Positions 1 through 13,300 are shown, counted from the first letter of the stretch. The stretch is DNA of 64,000 nucleotides from Pectinophora gossypiella (GCF_024362695.1 NC_065422.1:7749534-7813533); one strand, 5' to 3'. Numbers and translations: made by a program. Notes: a model not told the origin generated them from the sequence alone.

Positions 1-1430
1 CACCGTGAAATTTCATTTTCGACTGTCATAAAAAGTACAAAAGCAAAAAATTATCTGCGTTATTTTTATAAGCGCGTTTTAAGAGTGAGATAACAATGAA
101 CTTCTTAGCGAACGGTGGTTTTATATATCGCTCGTGTAAAGTTTTTTTCAAAACTACCCCATTCCGGAGTGGTGTGCTTATGACGATGCCTAAGAAGATA
201 TATCCACTTGGAAAGGTGTCCAAGGCTACACGGCGTTATACAGCGGACTACCTGAATGAAAAGTTGGTAACATGCAACGTCATATCCGCTCCTGGTTTTG
301 TTAGAGGGAATAAATATCAACGTTGTACCTTCATCACTGCAGTATGATGTACTAATAAACTTCTGTTGAGGAATTATGTTTTTTTTTTATTTCACTCAGC
401 AGTAGAGAAATGTTACAAGAAAACTGCCGGCAAAACATGAATGATTAATATGATTAAATACTTGTCACTTACTAGACAAGGATACCCGGGAGCCGAAACT
501 TTTGAGGACAATATGCAGTCAGACTTGTCTCAACAAAGTGGCAGGCAAATGTGTGAGATATATCGTAACTCAGTCTTTGTTATAGGTACACTAAAGTATT
601 CGGTGTTACAAACAATACCTTCTTGTAATACTAAATTACAATATTACAATACAAAAACGCTTTATTGCACATATAAACACAACACTAAAAACTATTACAA
701 ATGTGACAAGAGAAGTACAATCGGCGGCCTTATTGCTAAATAGCAATCTTCCAGGCAACCTTAGGGCGAATGAACTTGCTACATATTGGAGTCGGGGACG
801 GTGCAATACAGGTATAAGTAAATAAGTAAAAAAAGAACTTATAACGAGCAACATAAAACATATTATACATAGGCATATGTACATATAAATACATAATAAC
901 TCATTATATAAATATAAACCACCCACAAGCAATTGGGCAAACTCACAAACATTTGAATACCATTCATCAAATAATTTTCATGCACTAAGTAACTACCTAT
1001 ACTTATTACAGCAAGCCCCGATCAATAACCACTTGGCAAAGAACAATACTCGTATAATATCAAAGTTTGATTTTCCCCGATTCATTTCAATCGGTAGAAA
1101 ACCAGACGACGGGGGTAACTTTAATTGACTTTCAAGATTTTTAATTAGTAACTTTGGAAAGATACACTGAGGCGCCGCGCCGGTAGACGGTCATTTCTCA
1201 TTTGTAACGAAAGATTTTACAATTCTAAATGGAAAAGTTGATGTTTCATTTCGTCTTGCCATTTTTAATGAAGTAAGTTATATACCGTTTTTCTTCCTTG
1301 TACTTTACGTTTAATTCAAATTATTGACTTCTGAGCAGAGTTGGAATCTACCTTCGGGCTATTTTTAAATTAAATTCTTTGAACAAAATCAAGTTCAATA
1401 AAATACGTGTACGTTTAAAAACTTATAAAA
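1..1430. other. Non-coding left flank with LINE 3'-tail traces
   Basis: No supported gene. At 600-780 there is an inverted LINE-like tail ('ctttattgcacat ... ggcggccttattgctaaatag'), with a relative at 40530-40650. The open frames at 96-347 and 441-743 have no recognisable content. Confidence 0.5.
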
Positions 1431-1434
1431 TTGC

Positions 1435-1556
1435 GACACATTGGTACCATGTCACATTAACTTTTTTGACAAATTGAACTGTAAGTCTCATTAAATGTCA
1501 AATATGTTAGTGCGACAGAGTCCTAAAGTGGGTACATTATATTATTGCTCATGACT
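1435..1556 (+). mobile_element. MITE-like repeat H, copy 1
   Basis: Matches over about 120 bp the repeats at 14703-14822 (inverted), 14876-14998 and 16258-16375. Shared core: 'ttgacaaattgaactgtaag', then 'gcgacagagtcctaaagt'. Confidence 0.8.
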
Positions 1557-1614
1557 ATAGATTATGAGGCGAACAATATCTGCCAAACAAAACTGCGTAA
1601 GCTTATGAGTTTAA

Positions 1615-1827
1615 TTAAATTATTTCTTCTAAAAGGTGCTTGGATTTCAAAAGCAACGACTTCGGTACACAACGCTGCTTGTTTTGAGCTCTCAACGCAG
1701 CAGCTGTCAACATTTCCACCATAAAATCTGTAAACGCAATTAACTCTAAACTTTGTTTAACACATCGCTTCCTGTTCCAGACCACGGGAATCCTACATTT
1801 TATCACCACTGTATTTGGGTGATATAG
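1615..1827 (-). other. Coding-like terminal segment, unidentified
   Basis: A minus-strand frame runs to a TAA at 1615-1617. About 65 residues look protein-like: a basic start (W-N-R-K-R), a long amphipathic helix (LELIAFTDFMVEML), a short Arg/Gln loop, and a final helix (LLLKSKHLLEEII). The helix-loop-helix shape recalls the second half of a histone fold, but I cannot assign a family. There is no ATG start; a possible splice acceptor (aatacag) lies just upstream near 1811. It could be a last exon, a retrocopy or chance. Confidence 0.25.
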
Positions 1828-2296
1828 GGGCGGTTTTCCAGTGATTTATAGGGGCAGTAAGTTGGTGCGACCACCCTTTGTTGTCTACTGACTAGACTAG
1901 GGGAGGTGGGGCGACGGGGTGCATTTTGTTTTATTTGCCCAGACGCGACGCACCAGGGCTGAGTGTATCGACGTCATACGAAGAATTCGTAAAAATAAAG
2001 GAGATTGAACAAAAGTGGACAAATGTCCACCACTAATGGGACCAATATATTTGTATAGGACTTTAATACTGAGTAATTAATACCAAGACCGCATTCAAAA
2101 ATATGCCGTCAGTAAAAAGTTACAGCTAAACATAGCTGAAGAGGTGTTAAAACTATTCTCTGCTTACCTCTTCAGGGATACAGGCGTGATGTTTGTTTTG
2201 TTATGTATATGATTAATACTCAAATGTTTAATCTGTAGAACCTGTAACTGTTGTATTATGTATTATATTAAGTTGTTATGTAAAGTTAAAAAAATA

Positions 2297-2481
2297 TACA
2301 GGTGTTAGTGACATCGTAACGAAAACTTTGAGGGATGATTCAGGCCATGATACTGAGTTGATATCAATGTGGAATTTTTTGTCGCAAAATTCATGATTCT
2401 TTTTTAGTTTTTTAAAATTATTTTAAATTCTATTGGAAAATTGCACTTGATATTAACTCAGAATAATGTGCACGCCCTGTA
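2297..2481 (+). mobile_element. Fold-back MITE I, diverged copy
   Basis: Starts with AGGTGTTAGTGACATCGTAA and ends with GCCCTGTA, with internal 'gagttgatatca' and 'tgatattaactca' arms. Other copies: 38949-39145, 46556-46748, 46777-46975, 47321-47551. Confidence 0.8.
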
Positions 2482-3434
2482 TGTACACGCGCATCTCTGT
2501 GACGTCTGACGCCATACGATTAAAGTCTACACTATGTTCTTACTCAAAGTTTACAACAGTAAGTCAGTGTTCCCCAAATTAGTCCCATATTTCTGACGTA
2601 ATTTTGAGCCAGGCGTAATATACAGGAAGAGACCGGTGCTGGTACTCAAACTTCGAGGAACATCCTTGATTGTCTTTAAAAAGTATGGGAAAACTGGTGA
2701 CAACCCTAAGCTCAGCCACCCCCGGCAGTGCGAGTGCGATCGATGCCTTCCTGAGATGCACTTATACATGGATTGTTAGAGTTTCGCATTAGGCTATATC
2801 GCCGCCGTAACAGGATAATAATTAAACCGTTGGAATTACTTTTTAATCACAGAATTGATTTTTGGCCGGATCCAAAAGACGTAAGGACCAAGGGTGACCT
2901 TTGCTCAATATTTGGATCACCTTAACCTTGACAAGAGACTTGGTGGGGTCGGTTGTCGACCTTGTAACCCCTCAGGGAAAAAAGGGTCTTCTCGGTGCTG
3001 GCCGGACGTACCAGTGGTAGGTATACTTAATATTTACCTAACTAGCTTCTAGCATAGAAGAAGGAACAATATTATGTATAGAACGGTAACTCTCCGCTCC
3101 CCACCAGCGTCTGAGCTAGGTCCACCTCACCCCTCCTCGAACATAGCGCGGACCGTTGTTTTTATTCTTTATCAGTTAAGTTTAAATATGTTCGAATTTT
3201 GAAATTGGAGGCCGACGTTCTTTCGTCTGATTCAAATATTTGTTGTCACAGTAATTCCCGTGCTAGCTCGCCTGGGTGGCGCCTATAAATATTTATTTTG
3301 CATGGTAATTGTTTATCAAAACACTCTAATAATTAGCAATAAAATTGAACCTAGGTTAAGTAAAAATAATGTGGATACGATTAATTAGTTCAGTGTTTTT
3401 TTTAAGTGAAATATATTGTGAACCTTTATTGTTT
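2482..3434. other. Intergenic DNA without supported gene
   Basis: Contains a short repeat (3076-3145, 'cgtatagaacggtaactctc') with relatives at 20937, 29903 and, inverted, 31025-31075. The overlapping minus-strand frames at 2551-2769 show no family match. Confidence 0.45.
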
Positions 3435-3621
3435 ACTAGCTTTTGCCCGCGACTTCGTCCGCGTGGCGTGTTATATAAGAGAGAGATCTTTGTGTGTGTG
3501 GGAGTGCATACTTATGCAGTTTAGATTTTTTCATTAGTACATTTTTTTTTCCCAATAACTCCCATTTTTCAAAATACAGCCAAAAATAAACTTTATATTT
3601 ACTAAGGTATGCATGCATGCT

Positions 3622-3822
3622 AGATTGAATCAATTGATTGAATTGTTTTTTTTTAATTGATTGTTCATTGAGTTTTAATTTTAATACACACTTCCTCTCT
3701 TCCCTTCAACGTTGCTGTGCCCTACAGGGTCCATGTTTTAGTTCCTATGCCTATGTAACACCCCATTGTACTACATGGAATGCAATAAATAATTTAATTG
3801 AATTGAATTGAAAATATCTATC
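3622..3822 (+). mobile_element. Nested LINE 3' tail inside the RTE-like element
   Basis: The stretch ending 'ctacatggaatgcaataaa' and a run of ATTGA-type units looks like a LINE 3' UTR with its own AATAAA and a simple-repeat tail. It interrupts the flanking 'tttcatacaaa' units. No coding part is seen. Confidence 0.45.
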
Positions 3823-3929
3823 TTACGCGGTTTCGATTTTTTCATACAAATGTTTTTTTCCCACTAACTCCCGTTTCCGTGGGAATTTTGCAATATCCTG
3901 TTGCAACTAAGCTTTAAGTTAACTAAGGT

Positions 3930-6900
3930 ACCTGCATGCCAAATTTCAAGCGTCTAACTTAAGCGGTTAAGATTTTTCATACAAAAAGATTTTCCCGCTA
4001 ATTTCCGTTCCCGTGGGAATTCCTTTCTTAGTGCACCTCTACGGTACCTAAGCTATGTCCCTTCCAAATTTCAAATGCCTACGTTTAGCCGTTCAGGCTA
4101 TGCGTTGATATGTCAGTCACTGAGTCAGTCAGTTTCTCCTTTTATTTAGATTTGATTTTTTCATACAAATGTTTTTTCCCGCTAACTACCGTTCCCGTGG
4201 GAATTTTGTAATATCCTGTTGCAACTAAGCTTTAAGTTTACTAAAGTACCTGCATGCCAAATTTCAAACGTCTAACTTGAGTGGTTTAGATTTTTCATAC
4301 AAAAGGATTTTCGGGAATTCCTTTCTTAGTGCACCTCTACGGTATCTAAGGTACCTGCATGCCAAATTTCAAACATCTAACTTGAATGGTTTAGATTTTT
4401 CATACAAAAGGATTTTCCCGCTAACTACCGTTCCCGTGAGAATTTTGGGAATTCCTTTCTTAATGCACCTCTACGGTACCTAAGGTACCTGCATGACAAA
4501 TTTCAAACGTCTAACTTGAGTGGTTTAGATTTTTCATACAAAAGGATTTTCCCGCTAATTCCCGTTCCCGTGGGAATTTCGGGAATTCCTTTCTTAGTAC
4601 ACCTCTACGGTATCTAAGGTACCTGCATGACAAATTTCAAACATCTAACTTGAATGGTTTAGATTTTTCATACAAAAGGATTTTCCCGCTAATTCCCGTT
4701 CCCGTGAGAATTTTGGGAATTCCTTTCTTAGTGCACCTCTACGGTATCTAAGGTACCTGCATGACAAATTTCAAACATCTAACTTGAATGGTTTAGATTT
4801 TTCATACAAAAGGATTTTCCCGCTAATTCCCGTTCCCGTGAGAATTTTGGGAATTCCTTTCTTAGTGCACCTCTACGGTACCTATGGTACCTGCATGCCA
4901 AATTTCAAACGTCTAACTTGAGTGGTTTAGATTTTTCATACAAAAGGATTTTCCCGCTAATTCCCGTTCCCGTGGGAATTTCGGGAATTCCTTTCTTAGT
5001 ACACCTCTACGGTATCTAAGGTACCTGCATGACAAATTTCAAACATCTAACTTGAATGGTTTAGATTTTTCATACAAAAGGATTTTCCCGCTAATTCCCG
5101 TTCCCGTGGGAATTTCGGGAATTCCTTTCTTAGTACACCTCTACGGTATCTAAGGTACCTGCATGACAAATTTCAAACGTCTAACTTGAGTGGTTTAGAT
5201 TTTTCATACAAAAGGATTTTCGGGAATTCCTTTCTTAGTGCACCTCTACGGTATCTAAGGTACCTGCATGCCAAATTTCAAACATCTAACTTGAATGGTT
5301 TAGATTTTTCATACAAAAGGATTTTCCCGCTAACTACCGTTCCCGTGAGAATTTTGGGAATTCCTTTCTTAATGCACCTCTACGGTACCTAAGGTACCTG
5401 CATGACAAATTTCAAACGTCTAACTTGAGTGGTTTAGATTTTTCATACAAAAGGATTTTCCCGCTAATTCCCGTTCCCGTGGGAATTTCGGGAATTCCTT
5501 TCTTAGTACACCTCTACGGTATCTAAGGTACCTGCATGACAAATTTCAAACATCTAACTTGAATGGTTTAGATTTTTCATACAAAAGGATTTTCCCGCTA
5601 ATTCCCGTTCCCGTGAGAATTTTGGGAATTCCTTTCTTAGTGCACCTCTACGGTATCTAAGGTACCTGCATGACAAATTTCAAACATCTAACTTGAATGG
5701 TTTAGATTTTTCATACAAAAGGATTTTCCCGCTAATTCCCGTTCCCGTGAGAATTTTGGGAATTCCTTTCTTAGTGCACCTCTACGGTACCTATGGTACC
5801 TGCATGCCAAATTTCAAACGTCTAACTTGAGTGGTTTAGATTTTTCATACAAAAGGATTTTCCCGCTAATTCCCGTTCCCGTGGGAATTTCGGGAATTCC
5901 TTTCTTAGTACACCTCTACGGTATCTAAGGTACCTGCATGACAAATTTCAAACATCTAACTTGAATGGTTTAGATTTTTCATACAAAAGGATTTTCCCGC
6001 TAATTCCCGTTCTCGTGGGAATTTCGGGAATTCCTTTCTTAATGCACCTCTACGGTACCTAAGGTACCTGCATGACAAATTTCAAACGTCTAACTTGAGT
6101 GGTTTAGATTTTTCATACAAAAGGATTTTCCCGCTAATTCCCGTTCCCGTAGGATTTTCGGGAATTCCTTTCTTAGTACACCTCTACGGTATCTAAGGTA
6201 CCTGCATGACAAATTTCAAACATCTAACTTGAATGGTTTAGATTTTTCATACAAAAGGATTTTCCCGCTAATTCCCGTTCTCGTGGGAATTTCGGGAATT
6301 CCTTTCTTAATGCACCTCTACGGTACCTAAGCTGTATGTACCTAAGCTGTATGTACCTAACCTGCATGACAAATTTCAAACGTCTAACTTGAGTGGTTTA
6401 GATTTTTCATACAAAAGGATTTTCTTGCTAATTCCCGTTCTCGTGGGAATTTCGGGAATTCCTTTCTTAGTGCACCTCTACGGTACTTAAGGTATCTGCA
6501 TGCCAAATTTCAAATGTCTAACTTGAGTGGTTTAGATTTTTCATACAAAAGGATTTTCCCGCTAATTCCCGTTCTCGTAAGAATTTCGGAAATTCCTTTC
6601 TTAGTACACCTCTACTGTATCTAAGGTACCTGCATGCCAAATTTCAAACGTCTAACTTGAGTGGTTTAGATTTTTCATACAAAAGGATTTTCCCGCTAAT
6701 TCCCGTTCCCGTGGGAATTTCGGGAATTCCTTTCTTACTCTACGGTATCTAAGGTACCTGCATGACAAATTTCAAACATCTAACTTGAATGGTTTAGATT
6801 TTTCATACAAAAGGATTTTCCCGCTAATTCCCGTTCTCGTGGGAATTTCGGGAATTCCTTTCTTAATGCACCTCTACGGTACCTAAGGTACCTGCATGAC

Positions 6901-7350
6901 AAATTTCAAACGTCTAACTTGAGTGGTTTAGATTTTTCATACAAAAGGATTTTCTTGCTAATTCCCGTTCTCGTAGGAATTTCGGGAATTCCTTTCTTAG
7001 TGCACCTCTACGGTACTTAAGGTATCTGCATGCCAAATTTCAAACGTCTAACTTGAGTGGTTTAGATTTTTCATACAAAAGGATTTTCCCGCTAATTCCC
7101 GTTCCCGTAGGAATTTCGGAAATTCCTTTCTTAATACACCTCTACGGTATCTAAGGTACCTGCATGCCAAATTTCAAACGTCTAACTTGAGTGGTTTAGA
7201 TTTTTAATACAAAAGGATTTTCCCGCTAATTCCCGTTCCCGTAGGATTTTCGGGAATTCCTTTCTTAGTGCACCTCTACGGTATCTAAGGTACCTGCATG
7301 CCAAATTTCAAACGTCTAACTTGAGTGGTTTAGATTTTTCATACAAAAGA
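3930..7350 (+). repeat. Tandem array of 134-bp monomers with a 909-bp higher-order repeat
   Basis: Monomers start with 'acctgcatg' at 4248, 4353, 4487, 4621, 4755, 4889, 5023, 5157, 5262, 5396, 5530, 5664, 5798, 5932, 6066, 6200, 6360, 6494 (atctgcatg), 6628, 6756, 6890, 7024 (atctgcatg), 7158 and 7292; diverged units precede from 3930. Most steps are 134 bp. Units starting at 4248 and 5157 are 105 bp (29 bp lost), that at 6200 is 160 bp, and that at 6628 is 128 bp. The seven units 4248-5156 (105 + 6 x 134 = 909 bp) repeat almost identically at 5157-6065. Two monomer types alternate irregularly (acgtctaacttgagtgg and acatctaacttgaatgg). Confidence 0.95.
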
Positions 7351-7486
7351 ATTTCCCTTCACTACTCTGCTCCTATTGATTGTAGCGTGATGAAAAGTAT
7401 ACTATAACCTGTCCAGGAGTGTGAAGAATAATTGTACCAAGTTTCATTAAAATCCGTCTAGTAGTTTTTGTTTCTATAAGGAACAT

Positions 7487-7541
<55 letters not shown>
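7487..7541. repeat. (ACAG)n microsatellite
   Basis: About 13 perfect ACAG units near the 3' end of the element. Such a microsatellite is usual at this place in the family ('acagacagacag' after the 'gtttcattaaaatccg' block). Confidence 0.95.
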
Positions 7542-7543
<2 letters not shown>

Positions 7544-7739
7544 AATTTTACTGATTGCATTTTTGGCATCAGTATCGACCACTTATCACCCCCTGATAGT
7601 TATTTTGAAAAAATATTTTATGTACAGAATTGACCTCTCTACAGATTTATTATAAGTATAGACAATTTCTTGTTTGTGATTAGTGTGGTAAATAAATAAA
7701 TAAATATTAAGTAACTGATTTTTATAAAATTAAACATCT

Positions 7740-7870
7740 TTTGTAAGTTAAATTAGGTATTGTAATTGGCAGCCCTCAGACGTCAGACACACAGTGCGTG
7801 TCGATAATGTCAATGTGTCGTGTCTGTGTTATACAAGGTTGTTTGTATGAAGTGTCCGCGGTGTGCTTCT
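7740..7870 (+). repeat. Dispersed repeat with CA/GTGT core
   Basis: The block 'gataatgtcaatgtgt ... ttgtttgtatgaagtgtccg' recurs in the same orientation at 20990-21090. No coding content. Confidence 0.7.
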
Positions 7871-8055
7871 AGGCCGCGACTCCGCCCGCATGGTTTACGG
7901 TTATCACATACATAACATAACATACATTTAATAGCCTAAATATGTCCCACTGCTGGGGCTGGCCCCTTCCCCCCATTTCATTCCCTTAAGGGCTGATTTG
8001 AAAAGGTGACAGACACAGTTACCTTCGCATTTGTAATATTAGTATAATATACATA

Positions 8056-10270
8056 TGGACATCACAGCCGGATTCTAAAATTTGTCGTATAACATTACGC
8101 CTAGGCGTTTTGTAATATTAAAATTGGTTTTCAATTAAACACTGTTTTATTTTGTTACTATGATCAGCATATTACCCTACAATGTTAAATTATCACAATG
8201 CGGCTGAACGTAGGCCGCCAATCTGCCAAATTGTAAAACATATTGCAACGACAAGCCGGCTAATTGTTGACCCGCTGCATTGCAAAACGGCTAGTCGTAA
8301 TGTAATGTGACGGATTAGACAATCCGACTGCGACAACGATGCGTCACGCAAGAAGGCCCGTTCCTCGCACCCTAGTTTCCCGTAACCTAACGTGTTCTAT
8401 ATTAAAGTAGTTAGAGAACAATGTGCAGTGTCCACTAACACGGTGTTACGTAACTACGTCATTAGTGTCCCCTTGGAAAGAGAGCTTCTTGTACCGAGTG
8501 TGTAAGAGTGCTATACATAGATTACTCACGCCTGTAATCCCTTAGAGGTGGGCAGCACCATAAGGCGTCAGATTATTATTTTTTGACCTGACTGATTGTA
8601 GATTTGCCGCAGATGGCATTAACTTCTTGGCAAACGCCTGAGGGTGCCCAGTTGGGCACGAAACTCGGCTCAGCGCATCGCCTGAGAGGATAATATTTGA
8701 AATAATCTATCGACCCTAGTGGGCCGATTGCGATAAGCGCTGAATGAGGGAAAACGTCGACCACGCCGGCGGGGTCGACATCGGACGCGGGTACGGTGAA
8801 CTGTATGTTGACTACTACTAGTACCAAGTGGCCGAGAGCCTTCAGCGCTCCCCATTGTCTGACAAAGTAGTGAATGCCATCCAAGGCAAATCAACAGTAA
8901 TAAAGTAAATAAAATTCAATTCGAATCATTTATTTTGGCCTATAAATCATGCATAATAATGTATTTTGTTAGTAAATAATCGGGGAACATACACAAGAGC
9001 CATCCGCGTCAGTTCAACAACGCTTTTAGGTTGTTGTTGTGGCTGCCTCGCTCCTGTAGCGCCTCGGGCACGATCGCTGAAGCTCGCGTCGTATGCATTT
9101 ACACGAATATGAGGAAGCGATCCACGCATTGATTTACCACTACCGTAGATATAGCTGTACAGGCGCTTATTTAGCTATACATTCGTACACAGCGGTAAGT
9201 ATATCCATTTAATAAAATCGTGTCAAAATAAGAAAGTACGCTTCGTCTTATTACGTATAAAAACATTACCTAAGAGTAACTTTTTGTTCTGCTCACTACA
9301 ATTGGGACCGCAGGCGTGAAATGTGCCAGTGAGAGGTGTTGGTAAGCTGTAGAACTTGGCACTTTGGACCTTAGATAATCGAGCCAGTGTCTTAAAAAAA
9401 AATGAATAATGTAAATGATATGACCCTATTATGCACCACTGCATAAGGACAGAATACAATTTATACTATGATGCTCTGCAGTAACATTCACAAACGTTTT
9501 ATTTCTGCAAGCAACTGTATAATTTACTTTGTAATTTTCTTAGAAACAACCACTTAACGAAAGTTCAACTAACTCGTCCATTAACTTTTTGCACTCCGGC
9601 ACTAATTTAAAACCTAGACTTTCATTAGTGTGGCACTAAATAGATGAAAAAGGCTCTAATTTATGGGTCCGTAAAAGTAGCAGACTCCAAACCCCCTTTT
9701 TTTTAACCGACTTCAAAAAAGGAGGTTATTAATTTGACCCGTATTGTATGTAATATAGTTGGAATTTGCACAATAGTCCTAATTCCAATACACAACATCT
9801 AATTTTATTTTAAGCTTTACCTGTCATTTTCTACGTTGGCTTCTAAACACGTGTGCCTTTCATAGCTGTCTGTGTTTGTTTATTCACCCGTATACATATT
9901 GTAAACATACATGGGTGTCCTTGTCCATGCGTATGACTGCCAGGTACAGACTCGCTTAGAAAGAATACGGATCATACTTTATTCCGTATCTCCGCTGTAC
10001 GCAGGTGATCAAGTTTTAGAGAGACTTTACCTACTTAAATGAAGAAAGCAATTAATTAATTTAACAATATAATTCTAAAAATAAATTATTTTCTAAAACA
10101 ATTGCCTTTTAAAAATAAATTAAAGTACTTAAGTATATACGAATTATAAGATACATAGTTACTACAAAGTAAAACAATTTCTTATAAAATGTGTTGTGCA
10201 TAAATGCAAAGTCACAGATAATATTCGGCGATTTGTCTGTGTTGTACAGTGTATATTTTTGGTTTGTAGG
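8056..10270. other. Intergenic region with a repeat-family fragment
   Basis: 8560-8780 belongs to a dispersed family ('attgtagatttgccgcag', 'gataagcgctgaatgaggga') also seen at 10885-10950, 35520-35650, 35860-35920 and 38165-38300. 9690-9740 holds the common lepidopteran 'aaccgacttcaaaaaaggag' repeat. I see no gene; frames at 8576-8894 lie inside the repeat. Confidence 0.5.
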
Positions 10271-10276
10271 TAATAC

Positions 10277-10282
10277 TTTATT
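10277..10282 (-). terminator. Poly(A) signal of the MDH1B-like gene
   Basis: AATAAA on the minus strand 63-68 nt after the TAA at 10345-10347, giving a short 3' UTR. Confidence 0.6.
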
Positions 10283-10344
10283 ACCACTTGAACAAAGATA
10301 TTGTAATAAATATTAAATAGATATACACCATATTGACCATAACG

Positions 10345-13300
10345 TTAGTCACTTGAGCTAGTACCAGCTGTGAATTCCATATCAGTGTCACTTCTTTCCC
10401 CATGGTGTATGAATTCTTGTCTGACCACATTCTTCTCAAAGAAGGCTTTACAATAACGTTTTAGCTGTAACAATTAAATAAAATTTATACGACATACAAT
10501 ACCCAAGAAGAACACAGCTTCCGTGAGTTTATGTATGTGTGTTTATAAGTTAATTAACACGAACCGTTTGATGACTTTCCAATGCTGCCTTATTGATCCT
10601 CTTCATCTCCTGTTTAAGGTAGACATCCTCTTTCAGGTGCTCATTGATGATGTATTTGTCTTCACGAAATATTACCGGTAAAATGTACGGAAGCCCTGTA
10701 ACATTACCAGACACAAAAGTAACCAAATAGTCTGACAGCTCCTAATTACTGCCGTCCTTCACTTTCAATAAGTGCAAGATAGAGATGCAGCTAGTTTTAG
10801 TCCTGTCAAATTAAGTTGGTGGTTGCCCGAATCGGCGCAAACAGGCCGCCGGATTGATGGCGTGATGTATCAATGTGTACTGCCCTTTACAAAGTCTGAC
10901 GTGACTTATTGTAGATTTGCAGAAATTGGCATTAACTTGGCCGGAATCCGTTTGTCTCGAATTCTCGTCTGTGTGTGCAAGCATTAGAACCGTACATACC
11001 TTTATAAGTCCCAAGACTGCCATCACTAACAATCCCAATATTGCACAAGTACTCCGAGTCAGGTTTCAGCGAGCGTGTCCTCCAAATATTTTGTAAAGAT
11101 TTTGTGACTTTAGCGGTCTTGTATATACTGCCGTGGCTATGGTTTGATATGATTGAATAAATCTATGAAAACAACAACGCATTATCATGTGACATATAGA
11201 AGGTAGACAGGAAAGAAAACAAAGGGATTAGTGATGATGATCATTTGCATTGAAATACAAAAACACAACAACATAAAACATAGCTGGCTAGGAGTGTATA
11301 TACTAAACATCTCTGTCTTATGTTGAAATACAAAAACTTGGCTTTTTGTAAGATACTGCGCCACCAAAGGACTTATACAACGATTAGAGCTTAATACACA
11401 AAATAGAAGCAGTAACTGTCAGTATGTACTATTCACAGGCGGAGGACAGGAGTCCTAGTAGGGCTTTGAAATAGACTATTCTGGGCGCTATCCCACTCGC
11501 GTCAGACAGAATACTACGGGGCGGAAGGCAAGAAGGATACCACTGCCCCATTTTCCCCTAAAAAAGTAGCATAGAGAATGTTACTCTTATATTAGTGACG
11601 ATGACACAAAATAGGGTTCCAGGACCATTTCGGGGGCGTAACTTTTAAGTTAAGTAATCTAAGCCCATACGAGCTTCGACATTTGATTAATGGTGGTAAT
11701 ACCTTGCTAATGAAGTCCTTCTTCATCCAAGCTGCATTTATCTGTGTAGTATCCATATTCAGTGCCTCGTAATCTAATTCTGCCAACATTTCCCATTCGC
11801 AACGCGTTCTTCGAGTCATCTTTTCGGGAAGGTACATAGGACTCTTAATATCCACATGAAACACTCTATCGTTAGCTGCCCACACATACAGATTATTGAG
11901 ATCGGTGCATTGTATCTAAAATTAGTATAAAATTATAAATATTCCAGTAGTCATCAAATATTGGATAATATGATAATAAATACCAGGTTTATGAAACATC
12001 TCTCTAGCTTTATCTCGTTTTTTACTGCATTTGCTTACCTGACCTGAAGATTTGACAGGTCCGGTTTTTTACAGAAGCAACTGCCTGTCTGACATTCCAG
12101 CCCGCGAAGGGAAAACTAGCCCAATACAGATTAGGTCACATACCTCCGAAAATGCACTTCTCGGGAATGTGGGTTTCCTCCCGATGTTTTTCCTTCACCG
12201 CGCGCGCACGTGATAATCATTTATGATCCAAACATGAATTCGAAAAATAATTCGACCATCACTGGTTTAGGCCCGTGCTGTATTTGAACCTGCGACCTCA
12301 AAGTGAGAGGCAAGCGTTCTACCAACTGGGCTACCACGGGTCTCACCAGTTCACCAGTTTTATGAAAGAATTAAATAAAATTATTTAAAGCTTATGGCGG
12401 ATTTTGCCTTCTAGGTTGTGTAGGTCGAAGGTATTACAACCAAACATAAGTACGTACGTCACTAACACCCGTATAATGGGGTTCGCTTGGTCACAAGTAC
12501 AAAACACAAAACACAGTGCTTTAATTAATGACACAACTGAATACTGGAGTGGCCTTTTAAGCCCCTTTTAGCCCCTGGTATCTATTAAGTATGACAAAAT
12601 CTGGAACATCGCACCTTCATCTGGTCACCCAAAATAGATTTCGATATAGCAGTTGTTGAACACGGACAAAAAAATATATCGTCAGGCAGATTTCTTGAGA
12701 AAGTCTTAATAATATCTAAAGCCACTAAACCATCGGTTAGTATTACAGGGCGTCTGGGTTTATTCATTTGTGTCGTAAAGTGTTTCAAAAAAGGACATTT
12801 TTCCTGTGGCTCATCAGTTGTCTCAGGCATCTCAAAGTTGTTAGCTATTTTCAGAAACAAGTACAGTGAATCGAAGTGATCCTCATCATCCATCATCTCA
12901 ATGGCGAAATAATTAGGATCTTTAAAATTACTTATGAAAATAAATACATCGGCGTCGGTAATCCTGAAAAAATATTTAAAATATAAAATAAGTATTTAAA
13001 AAAAATATATTCAAGTGTTCAGTGTGTGTGTTGTTTAAGAAAACATGAGGAAACCCACATTCCTGAGTAATGCATTTGGGAGGTATGTGACTTAACCTAT
13101 ATTGGGCTCATTTTCCCTTTACGGACTGAAAGGTCAGACAGGCAGTCGCTTCTGTAAAAAACCGGACCTGGTAAGCGAACCCCGTGGAAAACGGGATAAC
13201 GCTAGGGAGATGGTCGCTCACTTCACAGGGTCGCTTACCTAACCTGAAGACTTAGCAAGTCCGGTTTTTTGCAGTAGTGACTGTCTGTCTGACCTTCCAA

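Larger units (their letters stand above)
3435..7665 (+). mobile_element. RTE-like non-autonomous element carrying an internal tandem array
   Basis: The left end is the lepidopteran repeat signature GCCCGCGACTTCGTCCGCG (3446-3464). The right end has the usual run of family features: 'caagtttcattaaaatccg', a CAGA microsatellite, then a tail ending 'ttattataagtatagac'. Between them the 'tttttcatacaaa ... cccgttcccgtgggaatttt ... catgccaaatttcaa' core of the element is amplified into a long tandem array. A second, short relative lies at 7870-8055 (GCCGCGACTCCGCCCGC ... 'cttcgcatttgtaatatta'). No reverse transcriptase frame is visible. Family name is inferred from pattern memory. Confidence 0.65.

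Noticed and set aside
4277..5392. Two identical 68-codon open frames
   Set aside because: They lie in the tandem array and are equal only because of the 909-bp duplication.
3930..7350. Array considered as CRISPR-like
   Set aside because: Whole 134-bp units are homologous with no unique spacers, and the DNA is insect nuclear.
7373..7582. Cys/Leu/Ser/Val repeat peptide
   Set aside because: It is the translation of the ACAG microsatellite.
8576..8894. Overlapping minus-strand frames of 74-102 codons
   Set aside because: They lie in repeat G, which occurs elsewhere in the window without keeping the frame.
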